Shown: positions 37,833-47,308, counted from the first letter of the stretch. The stretch: 64,000 bases of DNA from Kibdelosporangium banguiense (GCF_017876405.1 NZ_JAGINW010000001.1:3671203-3735202), one strand, 5' to 3'. Made by a program: numbers and translations. The notes: generated by a model not told the origin, from the letters alone.

Positions 37833-40800
37833 GAACTCCTGCGCGCGGCGGGCGAAGAGATGGGCCTCGCGATCGGTGGACCAAGCGCGGGCCTCTTCGG
37901 CGGCGGCCCGTACGACGTCAACGGGCTCGCCACGGGCCTGCAGCAGGCGCGCCCGTAGCAGCCGGACAAGTCCTTCGGCGTAGCGTTGGCCGTTGGCCTC
38001 GAGTGCCTTGTCCGCCCGCTCGATGGCGACGCCGGCGTTGTCCGTCATCCCGGCGGCCAGCCACATCTCGGCGATCAGTCCATAGTGGTACGCGACGCCC
38101 CACCTCGGCGGGTCGACCAGCGTCGCGGCCAGGAGCTGATCGGCCTCCGCCGCGATCCCGGCCGGGTCGTCGCCGGTGAGGGCACGGGCCCAGAACCAGT
38201 TCAGCCGGACATAGTGCTCCTGTTGGACCGCGGCACGGCCGGTGCCCACGGCGATCCACCGTTCGATCGTGCGTATCACCAAGCCCGCGTCACCGGCCAT
38301 GGAACCGATGATGGTGAGGTAGTAGGCCCAGGTCGCGACCGCGTACGGGTCGTCAGGGCCGTTCCATTCGTCGATCATGGTCCTGGCCGTCTCGACATCA
38401 CCGTGCAACGCGGTCACGACGGCCCGCCAGCCGGGCCACTCACCTGAGACGTCACGCCGGATCGGAGTCTCGCTGTGCGAGGAGACGACACCGTCGAGAA
38501 CGGCGGGGTTGTTCGCCTCAAAGCACCGGTAAGCCTCGCCGATGTTGCCGATGTCCCACTGATGCAGGCCCCAGGCCTGCCGGCCGTACACCCGGACGAC
38601 CGGATCGCTGGACGCCTCCCCTTGCTCGTACAGCCGGCGGACCAGGCGTTCCCGGTCCCACTCCAGGAAGGTGTAGGCCCCGAACAGACGGGCGAAGAGG
38701 AGGCCGGCGGCCTCCACCTCCCGGCCGAGTTGGCGGGCCAGGTGTTCCGCCCGCTCCAGCAGATCGAACGTGGTGCCGCCGTACCCGGCCTGCCGGCGCG
38801 GGGCGATGGCGAGCAGCGAGAGAGCGGAGAGCTCCAGTTCCGGGAGCCCGGCGGTCCGTGCGATCTGGGCGGCTGACTGCAGGTGCCGGTCGGCGGTCGC
38901 GAACGCGAGCTTGACCGATGCGCGACGGCCAGCGCGTTTCAGCGCCTCCGCAGTGCGAACTGGGTCGGCGAGGGGGCCGGCGGCCTGCAGGTGGTAGGCG
39001 AGGCGTTCGGTGATGGACTCGTGGTCCGCGTGACGTTCCTCGAGCGCGTCTGCGATGCGCAGATGCAGCCGGATAGCCTGCTGCTGCGCCGTTGTCTCAC
39101 TGATCGACTCGCGGACCAGGTCGTGTGCGAAGCGTAACGAGAACGGATCTGCCGCCGTTGGTTCGAGCAGACCGAGCGCACGCAGCGGTTCGAGGCGTTC
39201 GAGACATTCCGTGACGTCGATGTCGGCGGCGCGGGCGAGCAGACCTAGCTCGACGTCGCGGCCGATGAGCGCGGCGATCCGCAGCACGTCGCGAGCGTTG
39301 TCGTCGAGGCCTGCCATCCGATCGCGGACGACGTCTCGCACTGTGGACGGGACCCCGGCTGACGCATCAGCGCTGTCACTGAGCGCGCCGCTGTCGCTGA
39401 GGAGCCGCGACAGCTCGCGGACGAAGAACGGATTGCCGGCGGTGCGGGCATGGATTGTGCGGGCGATGTCCGCACTGGGCTCGTGGCCGGTTTCGCGCCG
39501 GACGAGTTCGATCACGTCGGTCAGGCTGAGCGGGCCGAGCCGGATCCTGCGGTGGCCGGGCTGCCGGCTGGCGGCGGCCAGGACTCGTGAAAACTCGGAG
39601 CCGGGTGTGGGTGCGCGGTCGCGAAGTGCGCCGATGATCGCGGAACTGGCAGGCAGCCGGGTCGCCAGATGGCCGAACAGCTGGAGCGAGGCGGTATCAG
39701 CCCATTGGAGATCGTCGATGATGAGCAGCATGGGCCGTTGGCTCGCGGCCTGGCCGATGACGGTGACGACCTGCTCGAACAGGCGGAACTGGGCACGGCT
39801 GCCGGACGCCGCCGGTGCGGCGTGATCGTTTCGTGCCTCGATGAGGCCACCGAGTTCGCCGCCCAGCCACTTCTCCCGCGCGGGTGCGGGCAGGCTGTCG
39901 AGGACAGTGGTGAGCGCCTGCTCCCACGGCCACATCGAGGGTGCTCCATCGCCTTCCAGGCAGGAGGCCCAGACGACGAGCGCGCCACGCTGGTTCGCGT
40001 CCGCGGCGGCCTCCTGAAGGATGCGGGTCTTGCCCACGCCCGGTTCGCCCTCGACGATGCCGAGCCCGGTGCGGCCGGTGAACGCCGCCTCCATTGCCTG
40101 CCGCAGCACGGCGAGTTCCTCGGCCCGTCCGACCAGACCGCTGGTCCTTCGCGCGGGTGCTGGCTTGAGTGCGGACGCCGGGGTCTGCGTCAGCACCCGC
40201 AGGTAGGCGTCCTGCAGGGCCGGGCCAGGGGCGATGCCGAGCTCGTCGGCCAGGCGGCCCTGGAGCATCCGGAACGTCGACAACGCCTCGGCCTGTCGTC
40301 CGGTGGCGCCGAGGATGGAGATGAGGCTGGCCTGTACAGGTTCGTGGAACGGTGCCATCTTCGCGGCGAGCTGCAACGCCGGGAGCACCCGCTCCGGCCG
40401 GCGCAGCGACACGGCCAGGTCGGCGGCGGCCTCGCAGGCGGCGTGGAACTCGTCGTCGAGGGCGGTGAAGATCGCCATCGCGGTTGTTCCGTGGGTGAAT
40501 CCGTCCCCCGCAGGGCCCTGCCACAAGCTGAGCGCTTCGACGTAGTGATCGAGCGCCGCTTCGTGATGACGCTGCGCCAGAGCCGCCTTGGCGGCTTCGA
40601 CGAGTTCCCGGAAGGCGACCAGATCCAGCGTGTCAGAGCCGGCGCTGAACAGGTACGCGTTGCCGCGGCGGTGGAGGTATGAGCCGGCACCCCGGGCAGG
40701 GTTCATGGGTTCGAGCAGGCGCCGCAGCGCTCCGACGTACTTGTGGATGACGTTGAGCGCGCTGGTGGGGACATCGTCCCCCCAGATCAGGCCGATCAAC

Positions 40801-40973
40801 TCGCTCGTCGTGACCGGCCGGCCCACGCGGGCCAGGAGCAGGGCCAGCAGATAGGCCTGCTGCCGGGGGCCGGCATCAAGCTCGGCACCGTCACGCCACA
40901 CCCGTAACGGGCCGAGGATGAGCAGGCGCGGGAAACCGGCGGGATCCTCGCGGTCGAGCCGATGTGAGTTCAT
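37809..40973 (-). CDS. Large BTAD-AAA-TPR transcriptional regulator (AfsR-like)
   Basis: Regulator of 1054 aa. An N-terminal OmpR-like DNA-binding domain (AELDAGPRQQAYLLALLLARVGRPVTTSELIGLIWG) is followed by the BTAD domain (DLVAFRELVEAAKAALAQ to LGIAPGPALQDAYLRVL), then an AAA/NACHT-like ATPase with Walker A VEGEPGVGKTRILQEA and Walker B LLIIDDLQWADTASL, then ~400 residues of helical repeats. No C-terminal LuxR HTH is present. Such large SARPs act as ATP-gated activators. The ATG overlaps the stop of the BASS transporter (ATGA), so both share one transcript. Confidence 0.9.
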   Translation of the reverse strand: MNSHRLDREDPAGFPRLLILGPLRVWRDGAELDAGPRQQAYLLALLLARVGRPVTTSELIGLIWGDDVPTSALNVIHKYVGALRRLLEPMNPARGAGSYLHRRGNAYLFSAGSDTLDLVAFRELVEAAKAALAQRHHEAALDHYVEALSLWQGPAGDGFTHGTTAMAIFTALDDEFHAACEAAADLAVSLRRPERVLPALQLAAKMAPFHEPVQASLISILGATGRQAEALSTFRMLQGRLADELGIAPGPALQDAYLRVLTQTPASALKPAPARRTSGLVGRAEELAVLRQAMEAAFTGRTGLGIVEGEPGVGKTRILQEAAADANQRGALVVWASCLEGDGAPSMWPWEQALTTVLDSLPAPAREKWLGGELGGLIEARNDHAAPAASGSRAQFRLFEQVVTVIGQAASQRPMLLIIDDLQWADTASLQLFGHLATRLPASSAIIGALRDRAPTPGSEFSRVLAAASRQPGHRRIRLGPLSLTDVIELVRRETGHEPSADIARTIHARTAGNPFFVRELSRLLSDSGALSDSADASAGVPSTVRDVVRDRMAGLDDNARDVLRIAALIGRDVELGLLARAADIDVTECLERLEPLRALGLLEPTAADPFSLRFAHDLVRESISETTAQQQAIRLHLRIADALEERHADHESITERLAYHLQAAGPLADPVRTAEALKRAGRRASVKLAFATADRHLQSAAQIARTAGLPELELSALSLLAIAPRRQAGYGGTTFDLLERAEHLARQLGREVEAAGLLFARLFGAYTFLEWDRERLVRRLYEQGEASSDPVVRVYGRQAWGLHQWDIGNIGEAYRCFEANNPAVLDGVVSSHSETPIRRDVSGEWPGWRAVVTALHGDVETARTMIDEWNGPDDPYAVATWAYYLTIIGSMAGDAGLVIRTIERWIAVGTGRAAVQQEHYVRLNWFWARALTGDDPAGIAAEADQLLAATLVDPPRWGVAYHYGLIAEMWLAAGMTDNAGVAIERADKALEANGQRYAEGLVRLLRARLLQARGEPVDVVRAAAEEARAWSTDREAHLFARRAQEFLAELDLS

Positions 40974-41872
40974 GCGGGCTCAACCGGCGTCTGTGCGCTG
41001 GGAACGGGCTCCTGAGTGCGGCGACGGGTGATCAGCCAGCCGAACCCGGCCGCTGTGAAGAACATGACAATGCCGTACGCCGTACCCGGAATCGCCATCT
41101 CGGCATTGTTCAACAGTGCCGGGCTCAGCGCGATCGTGATGGCGAACGCGGTGTTGTGGATGCCGATCTCAAACCCGGCCGCGGTGGCCGCATGGTGGTC
41201 GACGCCGGCCAGGCGCGGCACACCGTAGCCGATCAACAGGCTCACGATGTTGAAGACCAGCACGGCCAGCCCGACCGCGACGAAATAGTCGGCGAGGTCC
41301 TCCCGCGCCCCGTACAGCACGGCGGAGATGACCACGACCAGGACAACCACTGACAGGACCCGGACCGGCCGGTTGAGCCACTGCGCCACCTTGGGCGCTC
41401 GCGCGCGGACGAGCATCCCGATGGCGACCGGCACGAGCACGATCGCGAAGACCTGCAGCACCTTGCCGAGCGGCAACCCGATGTCGGCTTCGCCGGACAA
41501 GAAGTAGCGGGCCGACAGGTTCACCACGATCGGCATGGTGACCACGACCAACACCGAGTTGATCGCGGTGAGCGTGACATTCAGCGCGACATGCCCGCCG
41601 AACAAGTGGCTGTACAGGTTGGCCGTGGGACCGCCCGGGGACGCCGCGAGCAGCATCATCCCGACCGCCAGCTCCGGCGGCAGCCGGAACGCGAGCACCA
41701 GGCCGAAGCAGATGACCGGCAGCAGCAAGACCTGGCACAGCAGCGAGACCACGACCGCCTTCGGATGCCGGCCCACCAGTCGGAAGTCATCCATCCTCAG
41801 GGCAAGGCCCAAGCCGAACATGACGACGCCGAGGGCGAAAGGCAGGCTGGCCAGGAGCCATGGGGAGTCCAT
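40970..41872 (-). CDS. Bile acid:sodium symporter (BASS) family transporter
   Basis: Membrane protein of 300 aa with about nine to ten helices and the BASS signature features: ASPGGPTANLYSHLFGGHVALNVTLTAINSVL and GIHNTAFAITIALSPALLNN. Bacterial members import bile acids, pantoate or other organic anions with sodium; the substrate here is not predictable. It is the first gene of a two-gene unit with the large BTAD regulator, an unusual partnership that suggests import of the ligand or precursor the regulator responds to. Confidence 0.88.
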   Translation of the reverse strand: MDSPWLLASLPFALGVVMFGLGLALRMDDFRLVGRHPKAVVVSLLCQVLLLPVICFGLVLAFRLPPELAVGMMLLAASPGGPTANLYSHLFGGHVALNVTLTAINSVLVVVTMPIVVNLSARYFLSGEADIGLPLGKVLQVFAIVLVPVAIGMLVRARAPKVAQWLNRPVRVLSVVVLVVVISAVLYGAREDLADYFVAVGLAVLVFNIVSLLIGYGVPRLAGVDHHAATAAGFEIGIHNTAFAITIALSPALLNNAEMAIPGTAYGIVMFFTAAGFGWLITRRRTQEPVPSAQTPVEPA

Positions 41873-42046
41873 GGCGAATTTTCTCCGGCACTCCGCAGCC
41901 GGTCAATCCACCGTTCCGCAGCTCAAGCGATCATGTGATTTTTGTTTCCCGAAGCCGGAGGTAAGTCGTCGTCCACTGTTCGTCAAGAGCACATTCGTAC
42001 CTTGGGATCGCACGGAACGAACTCAGGCCAAGCCAAGGAGCGTTGG

Positions 42047-42553
42047 ATGCCAACCCAAGTGAGTCGGCAAACCGTCGACCTGTCCGCCTACCCGGACCTC
42101 ATCGTGCTGTACCTCGGCATGCGGGTGAACCATCTGTACGGCATCCGGACCTTCTTCAGCTTCGGCCGCAAGATCAGCAAGTCGGTCGCGGACGAGCCCG
42201 ACGGCTTGCTGCTGCATGAGCCCGTCTACTACTCGTTCTTCCCCATGAACATGGGGATGCGTCAGTACTGGCGAGACCTGCCCTCACTGCTCGACTTCGC
42301 CCGGTCGCAGCCACATCGGCAGTGGTGGCTGGATTTCCTGAAAGACTCAGGCGGCACAGGTTTCTGGCACGAGACGTACTCGGTCAAAGGCGGCATGGAA
42401 GCCGTCTACGACGATGTGCCCAAGCCACTGGGGTTTGGACGCTTCGCCGGAATCCAGCGCGCCCGAGGCCCCATGTTCGGTTCAGCGGCCCGCCTGAAAC
42501 GCTCATACAACAGCAACCCGGTCCTGAGCGAGACGGACCTCTACGAGTCCTGA
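42047..42553 (+). CDS. DUF4188 family protein
   Basis: Protein of 168 aa that I associate with the DUF4188 family (distant monooxygenase/phenylacetaldoxime dehydratase-like proteins of unknown role): VNHLYGIRTFFSFGRKISKSV, PMNMGMRQYWRDLPSLLDFARSQPHRQWW and GTGFWHETYSVKGGMEAVY. ATG at 42047 has AAGGAG six bases upstream. It stands alone, with 174 bp before it and the gene scar after it. The start of the degraded region overlaps its last bases. Confidence 0.7.
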   Translation: MPTQVSRQTVDLSAYPDLIVLYLGMRVNHLYGIRTFFSFGRKISKSVADEPDGLLLHEPVYYSFFPMNMGMRQYWRDLPSLLDFARSQPHRQWWLDFLKDSGGTGFWHETYSVKGGMEAVYDDVPKPLGFGRFAGIQRARGPMFGSAARLKRSYNSNPVLSETDLYES

Positions 42554-42864
42554 CAACTCCCGCCCGCCGTCCGGCTATGACAGAGAGAGCCGACGACCCC
42601 GGCAGTGGTCTCGGCGAGTTCCATCCCTTCCTGGATGGTGGTGTTGTTCTCACGGGCCAGGATGACGGCCAGGTTGCCCTCGTCTCCGAGGTGGACGTCT
42701 CGCGGGCACGTGATGATGTCGTGGGCGGTGTCGAGCATCTGGATGGCCAGGATGGTCAGGGCAGCGACGTCGTGGTCCTGAGCTACGGGCAGTGGTAGCT
42801 CGAATTCGTTGCAGACCTCCAGCAGCACCACGATGACCGGGATGGAGTCGGTAGCGCCGGCCTG
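42541..42864 (-). pseudogene. Terpene synthase fragment
   Basis: An open leftward frame keeps a ~100-residue piece that resembles the region around the NSE metal motif of bacterial class I terpene synthases: VLLEVCNEFELPLPVAQDHDVAAL, then AHDIITCPRDVHLGDEGNLAVIL where relatives read VNDlxSxxKE...GExxNLV. The metal ligands look degraded (His-Asp-...-Thr-...-Asp). Both ends are missing: homology stops near 42864, where a rightward permease fragment begins, and the other end runs into the DUF4188 stop. Confidence 0.5.
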
Positions 42865-43165
42865 CGTACCCGTCCGCTGCGGGTGTTCCTGTCCGCATTG
42901 GGTATCGCGATCGGCATCGCCGCGATGACCGCGGTGGTCGGGGTGTCGTCCTCCAGCCGTGCCGAATTGGACCGCCAGCTCGCCGCACTCGGCGCGAACC
43001 TGCTCACCGTGGCGCCCGGCAGCACGATGTCGGGCCAGACCGCCGCGCTGCCAACCGAGTCGGTGGAGATGATCCGCCGCATCGAGCCGGGGCAGGAGGT
43101 GGCGGCACTCGGCGATGTGCCGGACACCAACGTGTACCGCACCGACCGGATTCCCGAGGCGGAGA
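42862..43165 (+). pseudogene. MacB/FtsX-type ABC permease N-terminal fragment
   Basis: An open rightward frame gives SAGLRTRPLRVFLSALGIAIGIAAMTAVVGVSSSSRAELDRQL and ALGANLLTVAPGSTMSG, the characteristic first helix and start of the periplasmic domain of MacB-like permeases. No start codon in normal position exists, and after about 100 residues (VPDTNVYRTDRIPEAET) the frame passes into unrelated sequence. It is a broken piece left between two other fragments. Confidence 0.65.
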
Positions 43166-43208
43166 CCCGAGGTCTACCTCACTGTGCCCCCGGGATGACG
43201 CTCCCGCG

Positions 43209-44246
43209 TTGCGTACCGCGTGGACAGCCGATGAGCTCATGGCGGCTGACTTTCCTGAGCCGAAATGGGCAGTCCGGGGTGTCATCTGTGAAGGCGTCAA
43301 CCTTGTTGCCGGGCCGCCGAAGGTTGGGAAGTCGTGGTTGTCGCTCGGTCTTGGGCTGTCCATCGCGGCTGGGGAACCGGCATTCGGTTCTATCGCAACG
43401 GAAGCCGGGCCGGTTCTGTATCTCGCGCTTGAGGACACTGCGCGGCGGTTGCAGTCCCGCATGGGGAAGCTGCTTGCCGGGAAACGTGCGCCCCGTGGGC
43501 TGACACTGGTCACAGAGTGCCCGCCATTGGCGGACGGAGGTGACCGTGCCATTGCCGGGTGGCTCGACCGCAACCCGGACGCCCGCCTGGTCGTCATAGA
43601 CGTTCTGGCCAAGGTGCGTGGTCAAGAGAGCTCAGGAGGCAGCCAGTACGCCGCTGACTATGCCGCAATCGGCCGTATCAAAAGGATTGCGGACCACTAC
43701 GGGGTAGCCGTGCTCGTGGTGACGCACGTCCGCAAGGCTGCTGCGGAGGACTTCCTGGCGACCGTGTCAGGCACGAACGGCATCGCCGGAGCAGCAGACG
43801 CTGTGCTCGTTCTCCAGCGCGGCAGGAACAACGCGGACGGGCAGCTGCACGTCACCGGCCGCGACGTCGAAGAGTGCGAATACGCGCTTTCCTTCGATCC
43901 CGCGCATGGTGCGTGGAACATGCTCGAAGGCCCTGCGATCGATCACCTCGTGGCGGATACGCGGGCGGTCATTCTGCGCTATCTCCGGGAACACCCTGGC
44001 AGCCAGCCAAAGGCGATCGCTACGGCTACTGGCCTGTCGTACGACAACGTCAAGCAAACCTGTCTCCGCATGGCGGATGACGGGCAGCTCACCAAGGACG
44101 GCACCGGCCGCTACTTCGTCCCGATGTCGGCCGGTGACAGCCCACCTACCGACGTGTCACCTTGCTGGTGTGGGCTGCCAGCAGCGGAGCGGGCCACGGC
44201 TGGTGGCGTTCTTCGGATGCCTCTACTTCGCTGCCATGCGGCCTGA
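43209..44246 (+). CDS. RecA/RepA-like AAA ATPase of a mobile element, probably truncated
   Basis: A 345-codon frame with Walker A VAGPPKVGKSWLSLGLGLS, Walker B DARLVVIDVLAKVRG and a sensor-like VLVVTHVRK, the AAA_25/RepA helicase type found in integrative elements and phages. A C-terminal winged helix follows (AVILRYLREHPGSQPKAIATATGLSYDNVKQT). The N-terminus has only a TTG candidate, and sequence upstream continues in the same frame into a junction near 43165, so the true start may be lost. The last ~30 residues are out-of-frame recombinase sequence. Remnant rather than a working gene is my preferred reading. Confidence 0.65.
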   Translation: MRTAWTADELMAADFPEPKWAVRGVICEGVNLVAGPPKVGKSWLSLGLGLSIAAGEPAFGSIATEAGPVLYLALEDTARRLQSRMGKLLAGKRAPRGLTLVTECPPLADGGDRAIAGWLDRNPDARLVVIDVLAKVRGQESSGGSQYAADYAAIGRIKRIADHYGVAVLVVTHVRKAAAEDFLATVSGTNGIAGAADAVLVLQRGRNNADGQLHVTGRDVEECEYALSFDPAHGAWNMLEGPAIDHLVADTRAVILRYLREHPGSQPKAIATATGLSYDNVKQTCLRMADDGQLTKDGTGRYFVPMSAGDSPPTDVSPCWCGLPAAERATAGGVLRMPLLRCHAA

Positions 44247-44795
44247 GGAGGCCGTTGCCCTGTCCAAACACAACCTGTCCCTGCCTGAGGAGGGGTGGGG
44301 AGAGCTGACGATTGACACCGCCGAGCCATATGCCGGCCGGGAGTGGACCGACAGCGGCAACAACCGCGACCGGCGGCAGTTCAAGCAACGTGCACGTGGT
44401 GAGAGCCGCACGGTGCCCTGCCCGCCCGAGCTGACAACGCTGCTGCACTCCCATATGCGCCAGTTCGGCACGGCTGCCGACGGGCGGCTGTTCACGGGCG
44501 AGCGAACGCGGGGGAGCTGCCGAAGCTCACCATCACACGGGCGTGGAAGAGAGCGCGGACAGCAGTGCTCACGCCCGAAGTGGCCGCCGGGCCGCTGGCA
44601 AGGACTCCGTACGACCTGAGGCATGCAGCGGTGTCTACGTGGCTCAATGGCGGTGTCCCGGCTACGACGGTGGCCGGGTGGGCAGGTCACTCGGTTGAGG
44701 TGCTGCTGAAGATCTACGCCAAGTGCCTGGACGGCGAGACAGCCACGGTCCAGCGGCGCGTCGAGGCAGCTCTAGGTCACCAGCCGGTCCGCTGA
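44180..44795 (+). pseudogene. Tyrosine recombinase (integrase) C-terminal part, frameshifted
   Basis: Two overlapping frames together encode the catalytic domain of a phage-type integrase. The first gives LVAFFGCLYFAAMRPEEAVALSKHN (first Arg) to RLFTGERTRG; the second continues ELPKLTITRAWKRARTAVL, then TPYDLRHAAVSTWL (HxxR region), GHS and the IYAKCL tyrosine. The shift falls at a run of five G (44510-44514), where one extra G would restore the frame. The N-terminal DNA-binding half is absent; the ATPase gene is fused in its place. It ends 125 bp from the 3' end of a tRNA gene, the normal attachment position for such elements. Confidence 0.75.
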
Positions 44796-44920
44796 ACTTT
44801 GGCACGTATTTGGCACAACCAGCCGTAGATCACCGGATTCAGTCGGACACGGTTGGACTTGCGAGAACGCTCTCTGGCCCCTTTGTTGCTGGTCAGAGAG
44901 CGTTCTATGCTGGCCAGCGA

Positions 44921-44995
44921 TGGTGCCCCCGGCAGGATTCGAACCTGCGCTCCCGCCTCCGGAGGGCGGTGCTCTATCCCCTGAGCTACGGGGGC
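44921..44995 (-). tRNA. tRNA-Arg (anticodon CCG)
   Basis: Full cloverleaf on the minus strand, 75 nt including an encoded CCA: acceptor GCCCCCG/CGGGGGC, D arm GCTC...GAGC, anticodon stem CCGCC/GGCGG with loop CTCCGGA (anticodon CCG), and T arm GCAGG-TTCGAAT-CCTGC. Its 3' end faces the integrase remnant. Confidence 0.97.
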
Positions 44996-45117
44996 TCTTT
45001 GGGACGTGGGGAAGCTTAGCGTATGGGTGGAGGGGGTGGGTTGGGGGTGTCCCTTGTCATGGTCGGGTTGCATTCATGCGCATGTCGCTATATGTTGCGG
45101 GGGAGTGAGGAGGTCTG

Positions 45118-46035
45118 ATGGGGCAGGGACATGGGCATGGGATGTCCGCGGAGCAGGCTGTGTCGGCGGGGAGTCGGCATTTGCGGCGGTTGTGGATCGC
45201 GGTGGGCCTTGGGCTCGTCACGTTCGTGCTTCAGCTGATTGTTGGGCTTGCGACGTCGTCGTTGGCTTTGCTGGCTGACTCCGCGCATGTTTTCACTGAT
45301 GTGTTCGGGGTGGCGCTGGCTGCTGTGGCCATCGTGGTCGCGCGGCGGTCTGGGCGGGGGCGGGGGCGTACGTTCGGGCTTTATCGGTCCGAGGTGCTTG
45401 CTGCCTTGGTCAATGCCGTGCTTCTTTTCGGGGTGGCTGGGTGGGTGCTCTATGAGGCCATCGGCCGGTTTGGGGCTCCGCCTGAGGTGCCTGGGTTGCC
45501 TGTGACGATTGTGGCTGCCGTTGGGCTTGTCATGAACGTGGCCGCGTTCCTGCTGCTGCGGGATGGGGCCAAGGAGAGCCTGAATGTGCGGGGCGCCTAC
45601 CTCGAGGTCATGGCGGACATGATCGGGTCCATCGGGGTCCTTGTCAGCGGCCTGCTCATGCTTCTGTTCGGGTGGCGGTATGCCGACCCCGTCATCGGTG
45701 TGGCCATCGGGTTGTTCGTGCTGCCGCGAGCGTGGCGGCTCGGTCGCAGTGCGTTGCGGATTCTGTTCCAGCATGCCCCCGAGGGGGTCGATGTCACGCA
45801 GATGACGTCGGATCTCACCAAACTGCCTGGTGTGTCAGAGGTTCACGATCTGCATGTGTGGACGCTCACCTCTGGTATGGAGGTTGTCTCGGCTCATCTG
45901 ACCATGGTGGACGGTGCTGATCAGGCCGATGTTCTCGTTGCCGCGCAAGGGCTTCTGTCGCAGAGCTATCACATCGAGCATGCCACCCTGCAGGTTGAGC
46001 AGCCGTCGGCCAAATGCCGCGAGCTCAGCTGGTGA
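45118..46035 (+). CDS. Cation diffusion facilitator (CzcD-like) metal exporter
   Basis: Proton-coupled divalent metal exporter of 305 aa with six helices and a C-terminal cytoplasmic domain. A His-rich N-terminus (GQGHGHGM) precedes helix 1. Metal-site helices contain LLADSAHVFTDVFGVALA (helix 2) and YLEVMADMIGSIGVL (helix 5); in the latter Glu takes the place of the usual His of HxxxD, which may alter metal preference. VHDLHVWTLTSGMEVVSAHL is the typical C-domain. It probably exports zinc, cobalt or cadmium. Codon use is visibly richer in G-ended TGG/GGG-type codons than its neighbours. Confidence 0.92.
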   Translation: MGQGHGHGMSAEQAVSAGSRHLRRLWIAVGLGLVTFVLQLIVGLATSSLALLADSAHVFTDVFGVALAAVAIVVARRSGRGRGRTFGLYRSEVLAALVNAVLLFGVAGWVLYEAIGRFGAPPEVPGLPVTIVAAVGLVMNVAAFLLLRDGAKESLNVRGAYLEVMADMIGSIGVLVSGLLMLLFGWRYADPVIGVAIGLFVLPRAWRLGRSALRILFQHAPEGVDVTQMTSDLTKLPGVSEVHDLHVWTLTSGMEVVSAHLTMVDGADQADVLVAAQGLLSQSYHIEHATLQVEQPSAKCRELSW

Positions 46036-46123
46036 GAATGGTTAAGAAGGTTTCCTAACGCGCTGGACGACGTCCGGCCCCGCCGACCCGTAGACTCTCC
46101 TGAGGCTGTTGAAGGAGTGATAC

Positions 46124-47308
46124 GTGGGCACAACGCCGCAGGTGGGCACACCGTCCGGAATGCGTGAGCTGAACCAACGCGCGGTACTCGCCCGGCTGCG
46201 CTCCGCGGGCCCGGCCACGCGCCCGCAGGTCGCCAAGGACACCGGCCTCTCCAAACCGACTGTCGGGCAGGCCCTGCTTGACCTGGAGCGACGCCACCTG
46301 GTCCGGGAAGTCGGCCGGACGTCGGCCGGGCCAGGGCGAAGCGCGGTGGTGTACGAGGAGAATCCGGCCGCCGGTTTTGTGCTCGGTGTCGACATCGGGC
46401 GGGAACGTATCCGGCTCGCGGTCGCCGATCTCTCCGGCGCCACTGTGTCCCGTGTGGACGAACGAAACCGCTGCCGGTCTGCCCGCAGTCTGGTCCAACT
46501 GGTCCGTGACCTGGCCGAGCAGACGGTGGCGACCGCGGGCATCAGTTTCGGTGACGTCGTGTCGAAAGTCGTTGGCAGTCCAGGAGTCCCTGACCCGGAG
46601 ACCGGCGCGCTGCACCACGCCCCGAACCTGCCCGGCTGGGGCCGCAAAGGCCTGCTGGAGGAGCTCGCGACCGCGTTGGGGCCAGGGCTGGTCGTGGAGA
46701 ATGACGCCAACCTCGCGGCTGTCGGCGAACTGACGGCAGGCGCTGCCCGTGGCGCGCAGGTGTTCGTGTGCATCACTGTCGGCACGGGCATTGGTATGGG
46801 CATCGTCGTGAACGGCCAGCTCTTCCGAGGCGCCCACGGAGCCGCGGGCGAGGTCGGCTACCTCCCGTACGGCCGACCGGAAGGCGAAGAGCCGCCCGAG
46901 CGCGGCATGCTGGAAACCGAGGTCTCCGGCCATTCTGTGGTCCGTAAGGCGCATGCCTTTGGCCTGGATGCCAAGTCCGCCAAGGAAGTCTTCGAACTGG
47001 CCAGGCGCGGCGACCAATCGGCCCAGCGAGCCGTTGCCGAGGAGGCCAAGCAGCTTGCCTTCGTCGTCGGCGCTGTCGCCGCCGTGATCGACCCGGAGCT
47101 CGTCGTTCTCGGCGGCGGCATCGGCAGCAATACGGATCTGCTCGCGGAGCCGTTGGAGCAGGCCCTGCGCGCCACCACGCCACTCCGGCCGAAGATCGTG
47201 GCCGGGGAGCTGGGCGAGACCGCGGTCCTCAGTGGCGCGATCGCCGTCGGCCTGGGTTCGGCCCGTGAAGTCGTGTTCGACCGAACCCTGGCCTTGAAAA
47301 CCTCTTAG
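46124..47308 (+). CDS. ROK-family transcriptional regulator
   Basis: Protein of 394 aa with an N-terminal winged HTH (MRELNQRAVLARLRSAGPATRPQVAKDTGLSKPTVGQALLDLE) followed by a sugar-kinase-like ROK domain: LGVDIGRERIRLAV, GSPGVPDPETGALHHAPNLPGW, ENDANLAAVGE and TVGTGIGMGIVVNGQLFRGAHGAAGEVGYL. The usual ROK zinc motif CxCGxxGCxE is not seen; the region reads PYGRPEGEEPPERGMLETEVSG. NagC-type sugar-responsive repression is likely. GTG start at 46124. It overlaps the convergent DUF305 gene by four bases. Confidence 0.88.
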   Translation: MGTTPQVGTPSGMRELNQRAVLARLRSAGPATRPQVAKDTGLSKPTVGQALLDLERRHLVREVGRTSAGPGRSAVVYEENPAAGFVLGVDIGRERIRLAVADLSGATVSRVDERNRCRSARSLVQLVRDLAEQTVATAGISFGDVVSKVVGSPGVPDPETGALHHAPNLPGWGRKGLLEELATALGPGLVVENDANLAAVGELTAGAARGAQVFVCITVGTGIGMGIVVNGQLFRGAHGAAGEVGYLPYGRPEGEEPPERGMLETEVSGHSVVRKAHAFGLDAKSAKEVFELARRGDQSAQRAVAEEAKQLAFVVGAVAAVIDPELVVLGGGIGSNTDLLAEPLEQALRATTPLRPKIVAGELGETAVLSGAIAVGLGSAREVVFDRTLALKTS

